This document shows, piece after piece, positions 50,007 to 58,458 of a stretch of 64,000 bases of DNA. Position numbers and translations under genes: made by a program. Position 1 is the stretch's first letter. Each line of letters begins with the position of its first letter. The notes under the pieces are model-generated. The model had not been told where the DNA came from. It saw nothing but the letters and a program-made list of their open reading frames with translations, and searched no databases. The DNA is taken from positions 62,001 to 126,000 of the forward strand of contig UQVQ01000003.1 of NCBI GenBank assembly GCA_900544595.1, read 5' to 3'. This DNA is from an uncultured Bacillota bacterium (GTDB lineage Bacteria; Bacillota; Clostridia; Christensenellales; UBA1242).

Positions 50007-50870
50007 GTGGAAGACACAAAGCCAGAGAAACTTACGAAAGAAGAAAAAGAACTTCATAAATTTCACAGGCAAAGGTTAAGAAAAGAAATTTATCAATCCG
50101 ACCCATATGCTCTTGGCGAAGTTAAAATTTTGGAATACTTATTAACTCTTGCAACTGCGCGAGGCGACACTAACCCGCTTGCACACAAACTTCTTAATAA
50201 ATTCGGCAGCATTTCAAATATTGTTAATTCAAACTACACTCAACTTTTAGCAATTAAAGGCATTGGCCCAAAAATTGCTTCGTTTCTTTTAAGCTACGGA
50301 AAAATTTTGCATTTTGTTTTTGAAACTGGCGCGCTTCCAAAAAAGAAAACCGTCCTTCAAACAATAAACCAGTTTTCTGGAGTTTTAAGAAACTACTTTC
50401 TTGGCAAAACATACGAAGAATTTTATGTTCTTCTTTTAACCGCGAAAAGCGAACTTATTGGCGTTGAAAGAATAACAACTGGAAATGTTAATTCGGTTGG
50501 AATTGATGTTCCAAGTTTCGTTCAAACCGTTCTTCAGCATAATGCAAGCATAATTGTTATTGCTCATAACCACCCAGACGGCGAACTTCAACCATCTGGC
50601 GAAGATATTGATGCAACACTTGCAATTGTTGAAGCAATTTCAGTTTATGGGGTTAGAGTTGCCGATCATTTAATAATCGGGCCAAAGCAGGTTTTCAGTT
50701 TTAAAAATGCTGGGCTTTTAGACCAAATTATTGAAGCACGCGCACACAAAAATCATGCATTCTCTAACAGACTTTATGGATTTTCCCCAAATTCATCTGG
50801 AATAATTGACCTTACGCCAACTCCTTTTGAAGAAAAACCCGACTATTTAAATCCAATAATCGACTCATAA
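50007..50870 (+). CDS. radC: RadC-family JAB/MPN protein
   Basis: 287 aa from GTG 50007 (GGGGAG upstream). An N-terminal helix-hairpin-helix region (LLAIKGIGPKIASFL) is followed by the JAB metal motif IVIAHNHPDGELQPSGEDID (His, His, Ser, Asp). RadC proteins are associated with DNA repair and mobile elements; the enzymatic activity is unproven. Typical RadC ends ~225 aa; here ~50 extra C-terminal residues (RLYGFSPNSSGIIDLTPTPFEE) are unfamiliar. The divergent ruvC and the LexA-like box fit a repair setting. Confidence 0.9.
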   Translation: MEDTKPEKLTKEEKELHKFHRQRLRKEIYQSDPYALGEVKILEYLLTLATARGDTNPLAHKLLNKFGSISNIVNSNYTQLLAIKGIGPKIASFLLSYGKILHFVFETGALPKKKTVLQTINQFSGVLRNYFLGKTYEEFYVLLLTAKSELIGVERITTGNVNSVGIDVPSFVQTVLQHNASIIVIAHNHPDGELQPSGEDIDATLAIVEAISVYGVRVADHLIIGPKQVFSFKNAGLLDQIIEARAHKNHAFSNRLYGFSPNSSGIIDLTPTPFEEKPDYLNPIIDS

Positions 50871-50943
50871 TTTGAGGCGATTTTCTTTTTTTGTTTAAAA
50901 CTAACAAAAATCAATTTTTTTTAAATTTTTAAATTATTGGGGG

Positions 50944-50972
50944 TTGACTTTAAGACATTTTTAAGTTAAAAT
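50944..50972 (+). promoter_or_regulatory. Promoter of the three-gene phosphoesterase operon
   Basis: TTGACT (50944-50949), 17 bp, TAAAAT (50967-50972), then a ~27 nt leader with AGAGGG. Confidence 0.8.
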
Positions 50973-51006
50973 TTAAGTGTAAAATTTAATAAAAAGAGGG
51001 CTCGCA

Positions 51007-52170
51007 ATGAATAAACCAACTAAAGTTAGTCAAAAGAAAAAGCTTAATCAAAGCAAAAGTATTGAGAACTATCGAAAGAAACTTGAACAAACAACCGACA
51101 CCTCCGTTGCATACAACACGATTGATCTATCTAACAAATTCGACACAATTGTTGCAGTTTTTGTTTCCGATTGGCACATTGGCGCCCAAAACTTTGATAT
51201 AGACCGATGCATTGAAGTTTTGGAATACACACTTAACACTTCAAACGCATATCTTTTCATTCTTGGCGATATGCTTAGCACGGCAATTCTTCATGCTGTT
51301 CAAAATATGTTCGACGACCTGCTCTATCCAAACGAACAATGGGACAACTTTGTTGACCTTTTCTCGCAAGTTGCAAAAGCAGGAAAAATTGAGGTTCTCC
51401 ACCCAGGAAACCACGAAAAACGCGTTAACAAGGAAACCGGGCTTAACATTATTGAACAAGCAGCAAAAACACTTGATGTAAGCAATAAGTATGCCCCAGA
51501 TTTTGCTGTTACAGAAATTGTTCTTAAAAACAAACTTAGCAAAGATGGAAAATTCACATATCGAATCGTAACACACCATGGCGACGGCGTTGATTTCACA
51601 AAACTTCAATCTAAATGTCCAAATTCCGACCTTAATGTTGTTGGGCACTGGCATCGACTTAAAGTTCAAACCCAAGCAAATTCAATTTTCGATCCAGAAC
51701 TTGAAACAAGCATTAAACACGAAACAATGAACGTTATTTTACCAAATGAAGGACAAACACCTTTTGAATTCACCCACACCCAACGCGTTCGTTCTCCATA
51801 CTATGCAATTGAAATAAGCAGCGCAAAAAACCCTCTTTACAACCCACAATCGAAAAGCGAAGTTAAAGAAAGAGAATTTGTTCCAGCAACTCGCTCAATC
51901 CCAATTCTTTCAATAACAAACACAAAAGAAAAAGACGCAATCATTAAACGTGCAAAGAAATCAATTGACCAAACAAAAAATGATTATATGAAAGAAATTC
52001 TTGAAAAAACAAAAGAATTAACCGACTTGTTTGAAAAAGCAGGAATTGAAATCAATAAGGAAGCATACAGTTCGCTTTTAACAAACACTCAAAGAAAACT
52101 TATTAACAAGAAAGTTGTTAAAAAACAACAGAAACAAAATGAAATCTCGAACGACAACGGAAAAGAATAG
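51007..52170 (+). CDS. Calcineurin-like metallophosphoesterase
   Basis: 387 aa. Metal motifs are complete: VSDWHIGAQ (D-x-H), LGDML (GD), HPGNHEKR (GNHE), VTHHGDG and VGHWHRLK (GHxH). A hydrophilic helical extension of ~110 residues follows (KRAKKSIDQTKNDYMKEILEKT). The basic N-terminus has no signal peptide, so the enzyme is cytoplasmic. The arrangement is closest to Mre11/DNA-polymerase-II-small-subunit-type phosphoesterases, but I cannot assign a substrate. It is the first gene of a tight three-gene operon with a 435-aa orphan and a zinc-ribbon protein. Confidence 0.85.
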   Translation: MNKPTKVSQKKKLNQSKSIENYRKKLEQTTDTSVAYNTIDLSNKFDTIVAVFVSDWHIGAQNFDIDRCIEVLEYTLNTSNAYLFILGDMLSTAILHAVQNMFDDLLYPNEQWDNFVDLFSQVAKAGKIEVLHPGNHEKRVNKETGLNIIEQAAKTLDVSNKYAPDFAVTEIVLKNKLSKDGKFTYRIVTHHGDGVDFTKLQSKCPNSDLNVVGHWHRLKVQTQANSIFDPELETSIKHETMNVILPNEGQTPFEFTHTQRVRSPYYAIEISSAKNPLYNPQSKSEVKEREFVPATRSIPILSITNTKEKDAIIKRAKKSIDQTKNDYMKEILEKTKELTDLFEKAGIEINKEAYSSLLTNTQRKLINKKVVKKQQKQNEISNDNGKE

Positions 52171-52184
52171 GTAGGGAGGATATT

Positions 52185-53492
52185 ATGGTTGCAGCAGCAA
52201 GCGAAAATGACAGAGCTCTTTCAGTTATTGACAAGAAGCTCCGAACAAAAGACAACATTGATTCATCTTTTGATGTTGAAGCAGTTGAAGAAGAAGTTGA
52301 AATCCTTGATAATTCTGCTTTGGAGGAAGACGAAATTATTTCAACTCTTTCATATGATGTCGACAACAACTATTTTGGTTTTAATGTTGTTTCAAACTTA
52401 AACCTTGGAAGAGCCTATAAACTTGTAAACAATGAACATGGCGACGATTTCAAATATAACATTTCCCCAGATGCAAAAAGAGTTCGTTTCCCAGACTCCG
52501 AACTTAACAAAATAAATGAGAAATGGATTGACCACGTTTTTAAAACAATTGCAAGTTCAAGAAACTCTGCCCTCGTTTTGGAAAATATTTTCACAAGAGT
52601 TACAACGGGAAACTATAAGGAAATTTTGCCATACATCGAGCAAGTTCGTTTCGTTGCAAAGAAAATTAAACAATTCGACCTTCAAAACAAAATTGTTGCG
52701 CTTTCTCGCGGTCAGGTTGAAAAAACAATCATTAAAAACGGCGGTCCAGACCTTATGAAAATGCTTGGAGACGTTCTTGGAATTCCAGAAAAAGTTACGG
52801 GCTATCGAACAGTTTTAATTTTCAATCTTAAAGACCCATATAAGAAAGATGCAAAAATTTCAATAACAAACTTTAATCCCCCAGGCTCAACTCGCGCAAA
52901 AATGTTGGAAAACCTTGATAACTATGCTCAAAAAGTTGCACCAGGATTCGACATCTATTGGAACACAACTGCAAAATTTAATGGTTCGTTTGGCGCATTA
53001 ACAACAAACCCAACAAATTTAAACGAGAAAAAATCTTGCACTTATATTTGCTTTGGGCCAATGTCGGAATATGATTCGTTTAACTATAATCGTCCTTTAA
53101 TTGGTCCATACTCCCTTAACAGAGATTGGTTTAAAGTTGGTTTTGAACATAGATATAACAAAGAAGGACAGCTTGTTTCGCAAGTTAGCGCTTATTTTAA
53201 TGATTATAATGCTCCTCACGAACATCAAATTGACGATTCAAACTATGTGAGCTCGGTAATCGCAGGCAGCGTTAGCGAGGCGTTAACAGGAATTGCAAAT
53301 GTTGTTAACGAAAGCCTTGAAAAAACAATTAACAAAACCGAAGAAAACGCAAGAAAAGGAACAAATCAATTCTTGAAAGCAATTAAGAAGGCAACAAAGC
53401 AAAATGATGCAACAAAGCAAGGAAAGAATCCATCAAGCGTTTCAAAAATTTCCCCAACTAAGAAACAACAAGACCCACAACAGGAGGTTTAA
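52185..53492 (+). CDS. Unrecognised 435-aa protein in the phosphoesterase operon
   Basis: Starts at ATG 52185 with GGGAGGA upstream and 14 bases after the phosphoesterase gene. The N-terminal ~60 residues are acidic (EAVEEEVEILDNSALEEDE), followed by a mixed alpha/beta core and a long basic helical tail (KTINKTEENARKGTNQFLKAI and a Lys/Gln/Pro-rich end). No signal peptide, membrane helix or known motif. The charge asymmetry suggests a structural or nucleic-acid-associated protein. The same operon supplies a hydrolase and a zinc ribbon. Confidence 0.75.
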   Translation: MVAAASENDRALSVIDKKLRTKDNIDSSFDVEAVEEEVEILDNSALEEDEIISTLSYDVDNNYFGFNVVSNLNLGRAYKLVNNEHGDDFKYNISPDAKRVRFPDSELNKINEKWIDHVFKTIASSRNSALVLENIFTRVTTGNYKEILPYIEQVRFVAKKIKQFDLQNKIVALSRGQVEKTIIKNGGPDLMKMLGDVLGIPEKVTGYRTVLIFNLKDPYKKDAKISITNFNPPGSTRAKMLENLDNYAQKVAPGFDIYWNTTAKFNGSFGALTTNPTNLNEKKSCTYICFGPMSEYDSFNYNRPLIGPYSLNRDWFKVGFEHRYNKEGQLVSQVSAYFNDYNAPHEHQIDDSNYVSSVIAGSVSEALTGIANVVNESLEKTINKTEENARKGTNQFLKAIKKATKQNDATKQGKNPSSVSKISPTKKQQDPQQEV

Positions 53493-53493
53493 A

Positions 53494-53754
53494 ATGGATT
53501 TTGGAATTAAAATTGACGAAAAAGACAAGAAAGCATATTGTGCAAAATGCGGTGCACACGTTGGAAACGACGGAAAAGCACAAATGAGCTTTTGCCCTCG
53601 ATGCGCCTCCCCTCTTAAACTTGAAGCAGCAAAAGAGGAAGAGAAGAAGATTGCAAAAGAGCAAGCCACAATTCTTTATGAACTTCTCGACAGAATTAAC
53701 GAAGGCGCAGATGCAATAACAGAAATCAATAATATATTAGAGGAACTTTCATAA
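53494..53754 (+). CDS. Small zinc-ribbon protein
   Basis: 86 aa. Two Cys pairs, AYCAKCGAH and SFCPRCASP, define a zinc ribbon (residues ~16-38), followed by a Glu/Lys-rich helix and an amphipathic C-terminus. The ATG at 53494 has AGGAGG six bases upstream and lies two bases after the preceding stop, so it is coupled to the 435-aa protein. It probably acts as a partner or adaptor. A terminator overlaps its last codons. Confidence 0.8.
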   Translation: MDFGIKIDEKDKKAYCAKCGAHVGNDGKAQMSFCPRCASPLKLEAAKEEEKKIAKEQATILYELLDRINEGADAITEINNILEELS

Positions 53755-53768
53755 AGTTCCTTTTTTTT
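53741..53768 (+). terminator. Terminator of the three-gene operon, overlapping the last CDS
   Basis: AGGAACTTT and AAAGTTCCT (9 bp, 3 nt loop) then eight T. The 5' arm lies within coding sequence and the stop codon is in the stem. Confidence 0.88.
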
Positions 53769-53855
53769 GCAAGCAAATTCTTCATAATTAGAAAACCGAT
53801 TTAACCAGCGAATTTGTGTGCTATAAAAAGTTCAAGCAGCATAAACATAATTTGT

Positions 53856-54596
53856 ATGAAAATTTGTGGTTTTTTTAGTAAGAAAGAAAAGAAAGAAAAA
53901 GTTTTTCGCAATGTTTTTGCTAATTTGATTATTGGAGTTGTTTTAATTGGTCTTTTCATTATAACCTACACTGGCGGAACGCTTAACGCATTTAATGCAA
54001 ACGAAGTTGAAGCGGTTTATCACGGCAACACTTCCTCAAAAAACATTTCTCTTATGATTAACGTTTATTGGGGAAACGACTATATTGAACCGATGCTTAA
54101 AACGCTTAAAGACAATAACATTAAAACAACATTTTTTGTTGGCGGAACTTGGGCAAAACAATATCCAGAACTTTTAAAAATGATTTATAACAACGGGCAT
54201 GAAATTGCAAACCACGGGTTCTATCATAAGGACCACAAAAACATTTCCTATCAGCAAAATAAAAACGAAATCTTAAACACCCACAATCTCATTAAAGAGA
54301 TTTTGGGCGTTGAAATGAACCTTTTTGCTCCCCCAAGCGGTTCCTATTCCAAAACAACAATTGAAACCGCAAAAGAACTTGGCTACACAAGCATTATGTG
54401 GAGCCGTGACACAATCGACTGGCGCGATCAGGACGAAAATTTAATATACTCGCGCGCGGTTAAAAACGCAGCCGGCGGCGACCTTATCCTTATGCATCCA
54501 ACCGAAAAAACAGCTGCCGCTCTTCCCAAAATCATTGAAACCCTTCTTGGCGAAGGCTTCAACTTAACAACTGTTTCGGAATGCTTAAAAAATTAA
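53856..54596 (+). CDS. Polysaccharide deacetylase (NodB domain), membrane anchored
   Basis: 246 aa. A basic N-terminus and one transmembrane helix (LIIGVVLIGLFIITYTGGTL) precede a NodB domain. The domain has MINVYWGND, IKTTFFVGGTWA, HEIANHGFYHKDH (metal His pair), FAPPSGSYS and LILMHPTEKT. The catalytic TFDDG motif of typical NodB enzymes is replaced by NVYWGND, as in PdaB/YlxY-like proteins with uncertain activity. The target would be peptidoglycan or another extracellular glycan. The ATG at 53856 is preferred; the frame is open to a TTG at 53814. The start is uncertain. Confidence 0.85.
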   Translation: MKICGFFSKKEKKEKVFRNVFANLIIGVVLIGLFIITYTGGTLNAFNANEVEAVYHGNTSSKNISLMINVYWGNDYIEPMLKTLKDNNIKTTFFVGGTWAKQYPELLKMIYNNGHEIANHGFYHKDHKNISYQQNKNEILNTHNLIKEILGVEMNLFAPPSGSYSKTTIETAKELGYTSIMWSRDTIDWRDQDENLIYSRAVKNAAGGDLILMHPTEKTAAALPKIIETLLGEGFNLTTVSECLKN

Positions 54597-54640
54597 AAAG
54601 AGCAGCAGAAATATCTGCTGCTTTTATAATTTTTTTTGTT
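54596..54640 (+). terminator. Terminator of the deacetylase gene
   Basis: AGCAGCAGA and TCTGCTGCT (9 bp, 4 nt loop) flanked by A and T runs. Confidence 0.85.
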
Positions 54641-54672
54641 ATTTGCCTAATATTAAAGGATTTTTATTTAGT

Positions 54673-55341
54673 TTAATTTCCAATAATGTAATCAACCATA
54701 AGTTGAACGGTTTGATCAACTGTTTGGTTGCTGTTGTCAATATAGATTGCATCATCGGCAACTTTAAGCGGACTTATTGCTCTAAGCGAATCGCGTCGAT
54801 CTCTCCCCTTAATTTCATTTAAGACATTCTCAAATTCGCTTTCCGGAAGGTTAAGTTGCTCAAGGCGTCTTCTTGCCCTAACCTCTGGGCTTGCGGTTAA
54901 GAAAAATTTAAAATCGGCATTTGGAAGAATAACCGTTCCAATATCCCTTCCCTCAATTATAACGTCATACTTATTTGCAATTTTATGTTGAATTGAAGTT
55001 GCAAATTCGCGAACTTCTTTAAACTGGGAAACAATTGAAGAAGCCTCGCTTATTTCTTCTGTTCGAATTTTCTCTTTTAAATCTTCCCCGTTTAAAATGT
55101 TTTTTTGAACCTGATTTTCGCCAACTTTTTCAAGTTTAACGGAAAAACTAATGTTTTTTAGCATTTTTTTAAGTTTTTTTTCGTCATTTGGCGAAATTTT
55201 TTGTTCAATTGCAGCATATGCAACGCTTCGATAAATTGCGCCAGTATCTAAATGGAAAAATCCAAGGCGCTTTGCAAGCTGTTTTGAAACCGAGCCTTTC
55301 CCGCTTCCGGCAGTTCCATCAATTGCAATGTTGATTCCCAT
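54673..55341 (-). CDS. cmk: Cytidylate kinase
   Basis: 222 aa P-loop kinase phosphorylating CMP and dCMP. IAIDGTAGSGKGSVSK is the Walker A, followed by GFFHLDTGAIYRS, the conserved IIEGRDIGTVILPNA, and RARRRLEQL with GRDRRDSLRAISPLK. The ATG at 55341 has a strong GGAGGGGG site; the upstream ATG overlaps that site. The S1-domain gene lies upstream on the same strand beyond a plus-strand tRNA, a common cmk-rpsA-like pairing. Confidence 0.96.
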   Translation of the reverse strand: MGINIAIDGTAGSGKGSVSKQLAKRLGFFHLDTGAIYRSVAYAAIEQKISPNDEKKLKKMLKNISFSVKLEKVGENQVQKNILNGEDLKEKIRTEEISEASSIVSQFKEVREFATSIQHKIANKYDVIIEGRDIGTVILPNADFKFFLTASPEVRARRRLEQLNLPESEFENVLNEIKGRDRRDSLRAISPLKVADDAIYIDNSNQTVDQTVQLMVDYIIGN

Positions 55342-55371
55342 AAATTCCCCCTCCATATCTTTTGTTTTTAT

Positions 55372-55399
55372 TTGACAAATTATTAAATTATGCTATTAT
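55372..55399 (+). promoter_or_regulatory. Promoter of tRNA-Thr(CGT)
   Basis: TTGACA (55372-55377), 16 bp spacer, extended TGC-TATTAT (55394-55399), about 12 bases before the tRNA. Confidence 0.8.
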
Positions 55400-55410
55400 A
55401 ATTTTTGTTC

Positions 55411-55485
55411 GCTGGTGTGGCTCAGTGGTAGAGCAATTGATTCGTAATCAATAGGTCGGCGGTTCAAATCCGCCCATCAGCTCCA
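55411..55485 (+). tRNA. tRNA-Thr (anticodon CGT)
   Basis: 75 nt with encoded CCA. Acceptor GCTGGTG/CATCAGC (one G-T), D-arm GCTC/GAGC, anticodon stem ATTGA/TCAAT with loop TTCGTAA (anticodon CGT, reads ACG), T-arm GGCGG/CCGCC. A T-poor 3' flank gives no clear terminator. Confidence 0.96.
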
Positions 55486-55507
55486 AAAAAGTCTCTTAAC
55501 TGGGGCT

Positions 55508-56299
55508 TTATTTTTTTTGCTCAAGTTGTTTTAGGCCAAGCGAAACTTTTTTATTTTCGCGGTCGAGCGAAAGGATTTTAAATTTATATGTTTTCCCAAG
55601 TTCCAAAACATCGGCGGCGCTGTTTATTTTTGAATTTGAAATGTTCGAAATATGTAAAAGACAACTAACTCCTCCAACATCAACAAATGCACCATATGGA
55701 ACAAAGCGTTTAACTGTTCCATCAACAATTTTATTTATGAAATTTGTTTGCCAAAAAACCTCTTCATTCGCGGCGCGTGTTTTATCCTCCAAAATTCGAA
55801 TTGAGGCTTTAATTTTCTTTTCTTCACTGCTAATTTCTGTTGCAATTGCCATAACCTTTTTCCCAACAAAACTTCTTGGGTTAACAGATTTATATGAACA
55901 AATTTCGTTTTCTGGGATAACAATTTCATATTCTCCCATTGTTGATGCAAGAGAGCCGTCATTTAAACATTTTGAGATAATAATTGGAAAGGCCGCTCCA
56001 AGTTTAATTTCTTTTGCATTTTGCGTTTCAAGTTTGATTTGGTTGGCTTTTTTTTGCGATACTTCAATCATTCCATCTTCTGTTCGATTCCCAGTTACGA
56101 GAACTGAAAAACGATCGCCAATTTTCGAGTTTGAAAAATCCTCAGCTTCGTTTTTTGGAACAAAAGCATCAAGCTTTCCTCCAAGATTAAAAACAAGCCC
56201 GTCATCTTTAATTGAAACAACAATTCCTTTCGCAAGCTGATTTTTCTTATATGTTGTTATTGTTTTTTCAACTTCTTCAATGCTAAATTTAGTGTCCAT
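55508..56299 (-). CDS. S1-domain RNA-binding protein (ribosomal protein S1-like)
   Basis: 263 aa with three S1-type OB folds. The first is near residues 20-85 (LAKGIVVSIKDDGLVFNLGGKLDAFVP), the second is degenerate (90-175), and the third is canonical (DGTVKRFVPYGAFVDVGGVSCLLHIS, residues ~188-260). Firmicutes encode such short S1 proteins beside cmk, involved in mRNA binding or translation. GGAG precedes the ATG. The gap to the terminator of the upstream gene is short. Confidence 0.9.
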   Translation of the reverse strand: MDTKFSIEEVEKTITTYKKNQLAKGIVVSIKDDGLVFNLGGKLDAFVPKNEAEDFSNSKIGDRFSVLVTGNRTEDGMIEVSQKKANQIKLETQNAKEIKLGAAFPIIISKCLNDGSLASTMGEYEIVIPENEICSYKSVNPRSFVGKKVMAIATEISSEEKKIKASIRILEDKTRAANEEVFWQTNFINKIVDGTVKRFVPYGAFVDVGGVSCLLHISNISNSKINSAADVLELGKTYKFKILSLDRENKKVSLGLKQLEQKK

Positions 56300-56317
56300 T
56301 TTTTCTCCAATTTTTTA

Positions 56318-56341
56318 ACAAAAAAGGGCAATTTAGCCCTA
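56318..56341 (-). terminator. Terminator of the small gene at 56339
   Basis: AGGGC/GCCCT stem with six-base loop and a T-run on the minus strand. The stop codon of the gene is at its edge. The stem is short. Confidence 0.6.
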
Positions 56342-56665
56342 GTTTTGAAGTTCCTCATAGAAATCCATGAGAACGTTTTTCATTTCCTTATATAAAAATT
56401 TGATTGATTTAATGCTTGAAGAAACATAGTCGAATCCAACAATAAGCCCATTCAAAATTTTAAGATTTTCAATTTCGCAGGCATTAACAATTGCGTCGAG
56501 AATTATATACGCTTCTTCTCGAATTTCGCTTTTAATTCGCGTTGTGTAGTCGATTTCTGCCATCATATCGTTTGCAAGTTTTTTGATTTCATCAAAATAT
56601 TCTTGGCAATTAACTTCGTTTGCTTCTTTTTCCTCTTCGGCTTCAATTTCAAAATCTTTTTCCAT
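56339..56665 (-). CDS. Small unrecognised helical protein (108 aa)
   Basis: 108 aa, strongly acidic N-terminus (EKDFEIEAEEEKEANEV) then continuous amphipathic helices. No known motif or membrane segment. The ATG at 56665 has GGAG seven bases upstream and a consensus promoter. It has its own terminator, so it is expressed alone between the ABC-F and S1 genes. No function is suggested. Confidence 0.7.
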   Translation of the reverse strand: MEKDFEIEAEEEKEANEVNCQEYFDEIKKLANDMMAEIDYTTRIKSEIREEAYIILDAIVNACEIENLKILNGLIVGFDYVSSSIKSIKFLYKEMKNVLMDFYEELQN

Positions 56666-56688
56666 AAGATTCTCCTTTATTGTCTTTA

Positions 56689-56717
56689 ATTTTACCACAC
56701 ACTCCCCCTTTTTTCAA
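56689..56717 (-). promoter_or_regulatory. Promoter of the small helical protein gene
   Basis: Minus strand TTGAAA (56712-56717), 17 bp, extended TGG-TAAAAT (56689-56694); here a 16-17 nt leader carries the ribosome site. Confidence 0.75.
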
Positions 56718-56741
56718 AGCGATTTTAACTTATGATTTCCC

Positions 56742-56770
56742 TTGATTATAAAATGTTTATGTGTTATACT
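56742..56770 (+). promoter_or_regulatory. Promoter of the ABC-F gene
   Basis: TTGATT (56742-56747), 17 bp, extended TGT-TATACT (56765-56770). Confidence 0.78.
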
Positions 56771-56803
56771 TTGAGAGCAAAATTTACTAAAGGCGGGAAA
56801 AAT

Positions 56804-58372
56804 ATGATTCAGGTTTCAAACGTAACACTTCAATTTGGCGGCAGAGTTCTTTTTAAAGATGTTAATCTTAAATTTTCAAAAGGAAACTGCTATGGAATTA
56901 TTGGTGCAAACGGCGCAGGAAAATCAACCTTTCTTAAGATTTTAACGGGCGAACTTGAACCCAACAAGGGAGAAGTTATCTTAGATCCAAACGAAAGAAT
57001 GTCGGTTTTGGAGCAAAACCAAAACAAATACGACGAAAACACAGTTTTGGAAACTGTTTTGCTTGGACACAAGCGCCTCATGGAAGTTCAACGTCTTAAA
57101 GACGAACTATATATGAAAGAAGATTTCACAGAGGAAGACGGAATTAAAGCAGGCGAACTTGAAACCGAATTTGCAGAACTTGGAGGTTGGGAAGCAGAAA
57201 GCGAGGCAAAAACCCTTCTTTCTGGGATTGGAATTCCAGATTCTCTTTTCAACACAAAAATGAAAGATATCGACCCAAAACAAAAAGTTAAGGTTCTTCT
57301 TGCTCAAGCGCTTTTTGGAAACCCCGATATCTTGATTCTAGATGAACCAACAAATAACCTAGACTTTAAAACAACTCGCTGGCTTGAAAACTATCTTCTT
57401 AACTTTGAAAACACAGTTATCATTGTTTCCCATAACCGTCACTTTTTAAACAAAGTTTGCACCCACACTTGCGACGTTGACTATGGTCAAATTAACATGT
57501 ATCTTGGAAACTACGATTTTTGGTATGAAACAAGCCAACTTATGGCTCGCCAAGCAAAAGAACAAAACAAAAAAGCAGAACAAAGAGCAAAAGAACTTAA
57601 AGATTTCATTGCGCGATTTGCCGCAAACGCATCAAAATCGAAACAAGCAACTTCAAGAAAAAAAGAACTTGAAAAGCTCACTTTGGACGATTTCAAACCC
57701 TCTTCAAGAAAATATCCATACATTAACTTTGAATATACTCAAGAAATTGGAAAGGAAATTTTAAAAGTTGAAAATCTAACTAAAAAAGGAATGTTTAACA
57801 ATCTTTCGTTCACGGTTAGTCGCGATGATAAAATTGCAATTCTTTGTTCAAACGGTCTTGCCGTAACAACCCTTTTCAACATTCTTTTTGGACTTGAAAA
57901 GCCAGACAGCGGAACCGTTACATGGGGAAAGACAACAAAAGTTACCTATCTCCCACAAGACAATCGCTCTTTCTTTGAGGGCTGCGATCTTTCGCTTGTC
58001 GACTGGCTTCGTCGTTTCTCAAAAGACCAAACCGAAACATACATTCGAAGTTGGCTTGGAAGAATGCTTTTCTCCGGCGAAGAGGCCTTGAAAGAAGCAA
58101 ATGTTCTTTCGGGAGGAGAAAAAGTTAGATGTATGATGGCAAAAATGATGCTTGAAGGAGGAAATGTTGTTCTTCTTGACGAGCCAACAAACCATCTCGA
58201 CCTTGAAAGCATAACCGCGCTTAACAAAGGAATGGTTAACTTTAAAGGGGTTATGATTTTTGCTTCGCACGACCAAGAAATTGTTGAAACAGTTGCAAAC
58301 CGAATTATTGATATTGTTGACGAAAACACATTCGTTGATAAAAAATGCACGTTTGAAGAATATATATCTTAA
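56804..58372 (+). CDS. ABC-F family ATPase, YkpA/YbiT-like
   Basis: 522 aa with two ABC ATPase domains and no membrane segment, joined by the charged P-site tRNA-interaction linker (AKEQNKKAEQRAKELKDFI). Domain 1 has GANGAGKST, signature DPKQKVKVLLAQALF (degenerate) and LILDEPTNNLD. Domain 2 has LSGGEKVRC and VLLDEPTNHLD, but its Walker A reads CSNGLAVTTLF, with Val where the Lys should be. ABC-F proteins act on stalled ribosomes. The ATG at 56804 follows GGCGGG. Loss of the second P-loop Lys is odd and may mark a non-hydrolysing site. Confidence 0.9.
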   Translation: MIQVSNVTLQFGGRVLFKDVNLKFSKGNCYGIIGANGAGKSTFLKILTGELEPNKGEVILDPNERMSVLEQNQNKYDENTVLETVLLGHKRLMEVQRLKDELYMKEDFTEEDGIKAGELETEFAELGGWEAESEAKTLLSGIGIPDSLFNTKMKDIDPKQKVKVLLAQALFGNPDILILDEPTNNLDFKTTRWLENYLLNFENTVIIVSHNRHFLNKVCTHTCDVDYGQINMYLGNYDFWYETSQLMARQAKEQNKKAEQRAKELKDFIARFAANASKSKQATSRKKELEKLTLDDFKPSSRKYPYINFEYTQEIGKEILKVENLTKKGMFNNLSFTVSRDDKIAILCSNGLAVTTLFNILFGLEKPDSGTVTWGKTTKVTYLPQDNRSFFEGCDLSLVDWLRRFSKDQTETYIRSWLGRMLFSGEEALKEANVLSGGEKVRCMMAKMMLEGGNVVLLDEPTNHLDLESITALNKGMVNFKGVMIFASHDQEIVETVANRIIDIVDENTFVDKKCTFEEYIS

Positions 58373-58389
58373 CGAAAAAATTAAATAAA

Positions 58390-58458
58390 AAACGCAAAAA
58401 AATGTTTTTGCGCTTAAAAAAAGAAGAACTTGCTTTTTAGCAAGTTCTTTCTTTTTCG
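58390..58458. terminator. Two convergent hairpins between the ABC-F and ndk genes
   Basis: CGCAAAAA/TTTTTGCG (58394-58412) and AAGAACTTGCT/AGCAAGTTCTT (58424-58449, 11 bp, 4 nt loop). T-runs occur on both strands, so they serve both genes; the second overlaps the end of ndk. Confidence 0.8.
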
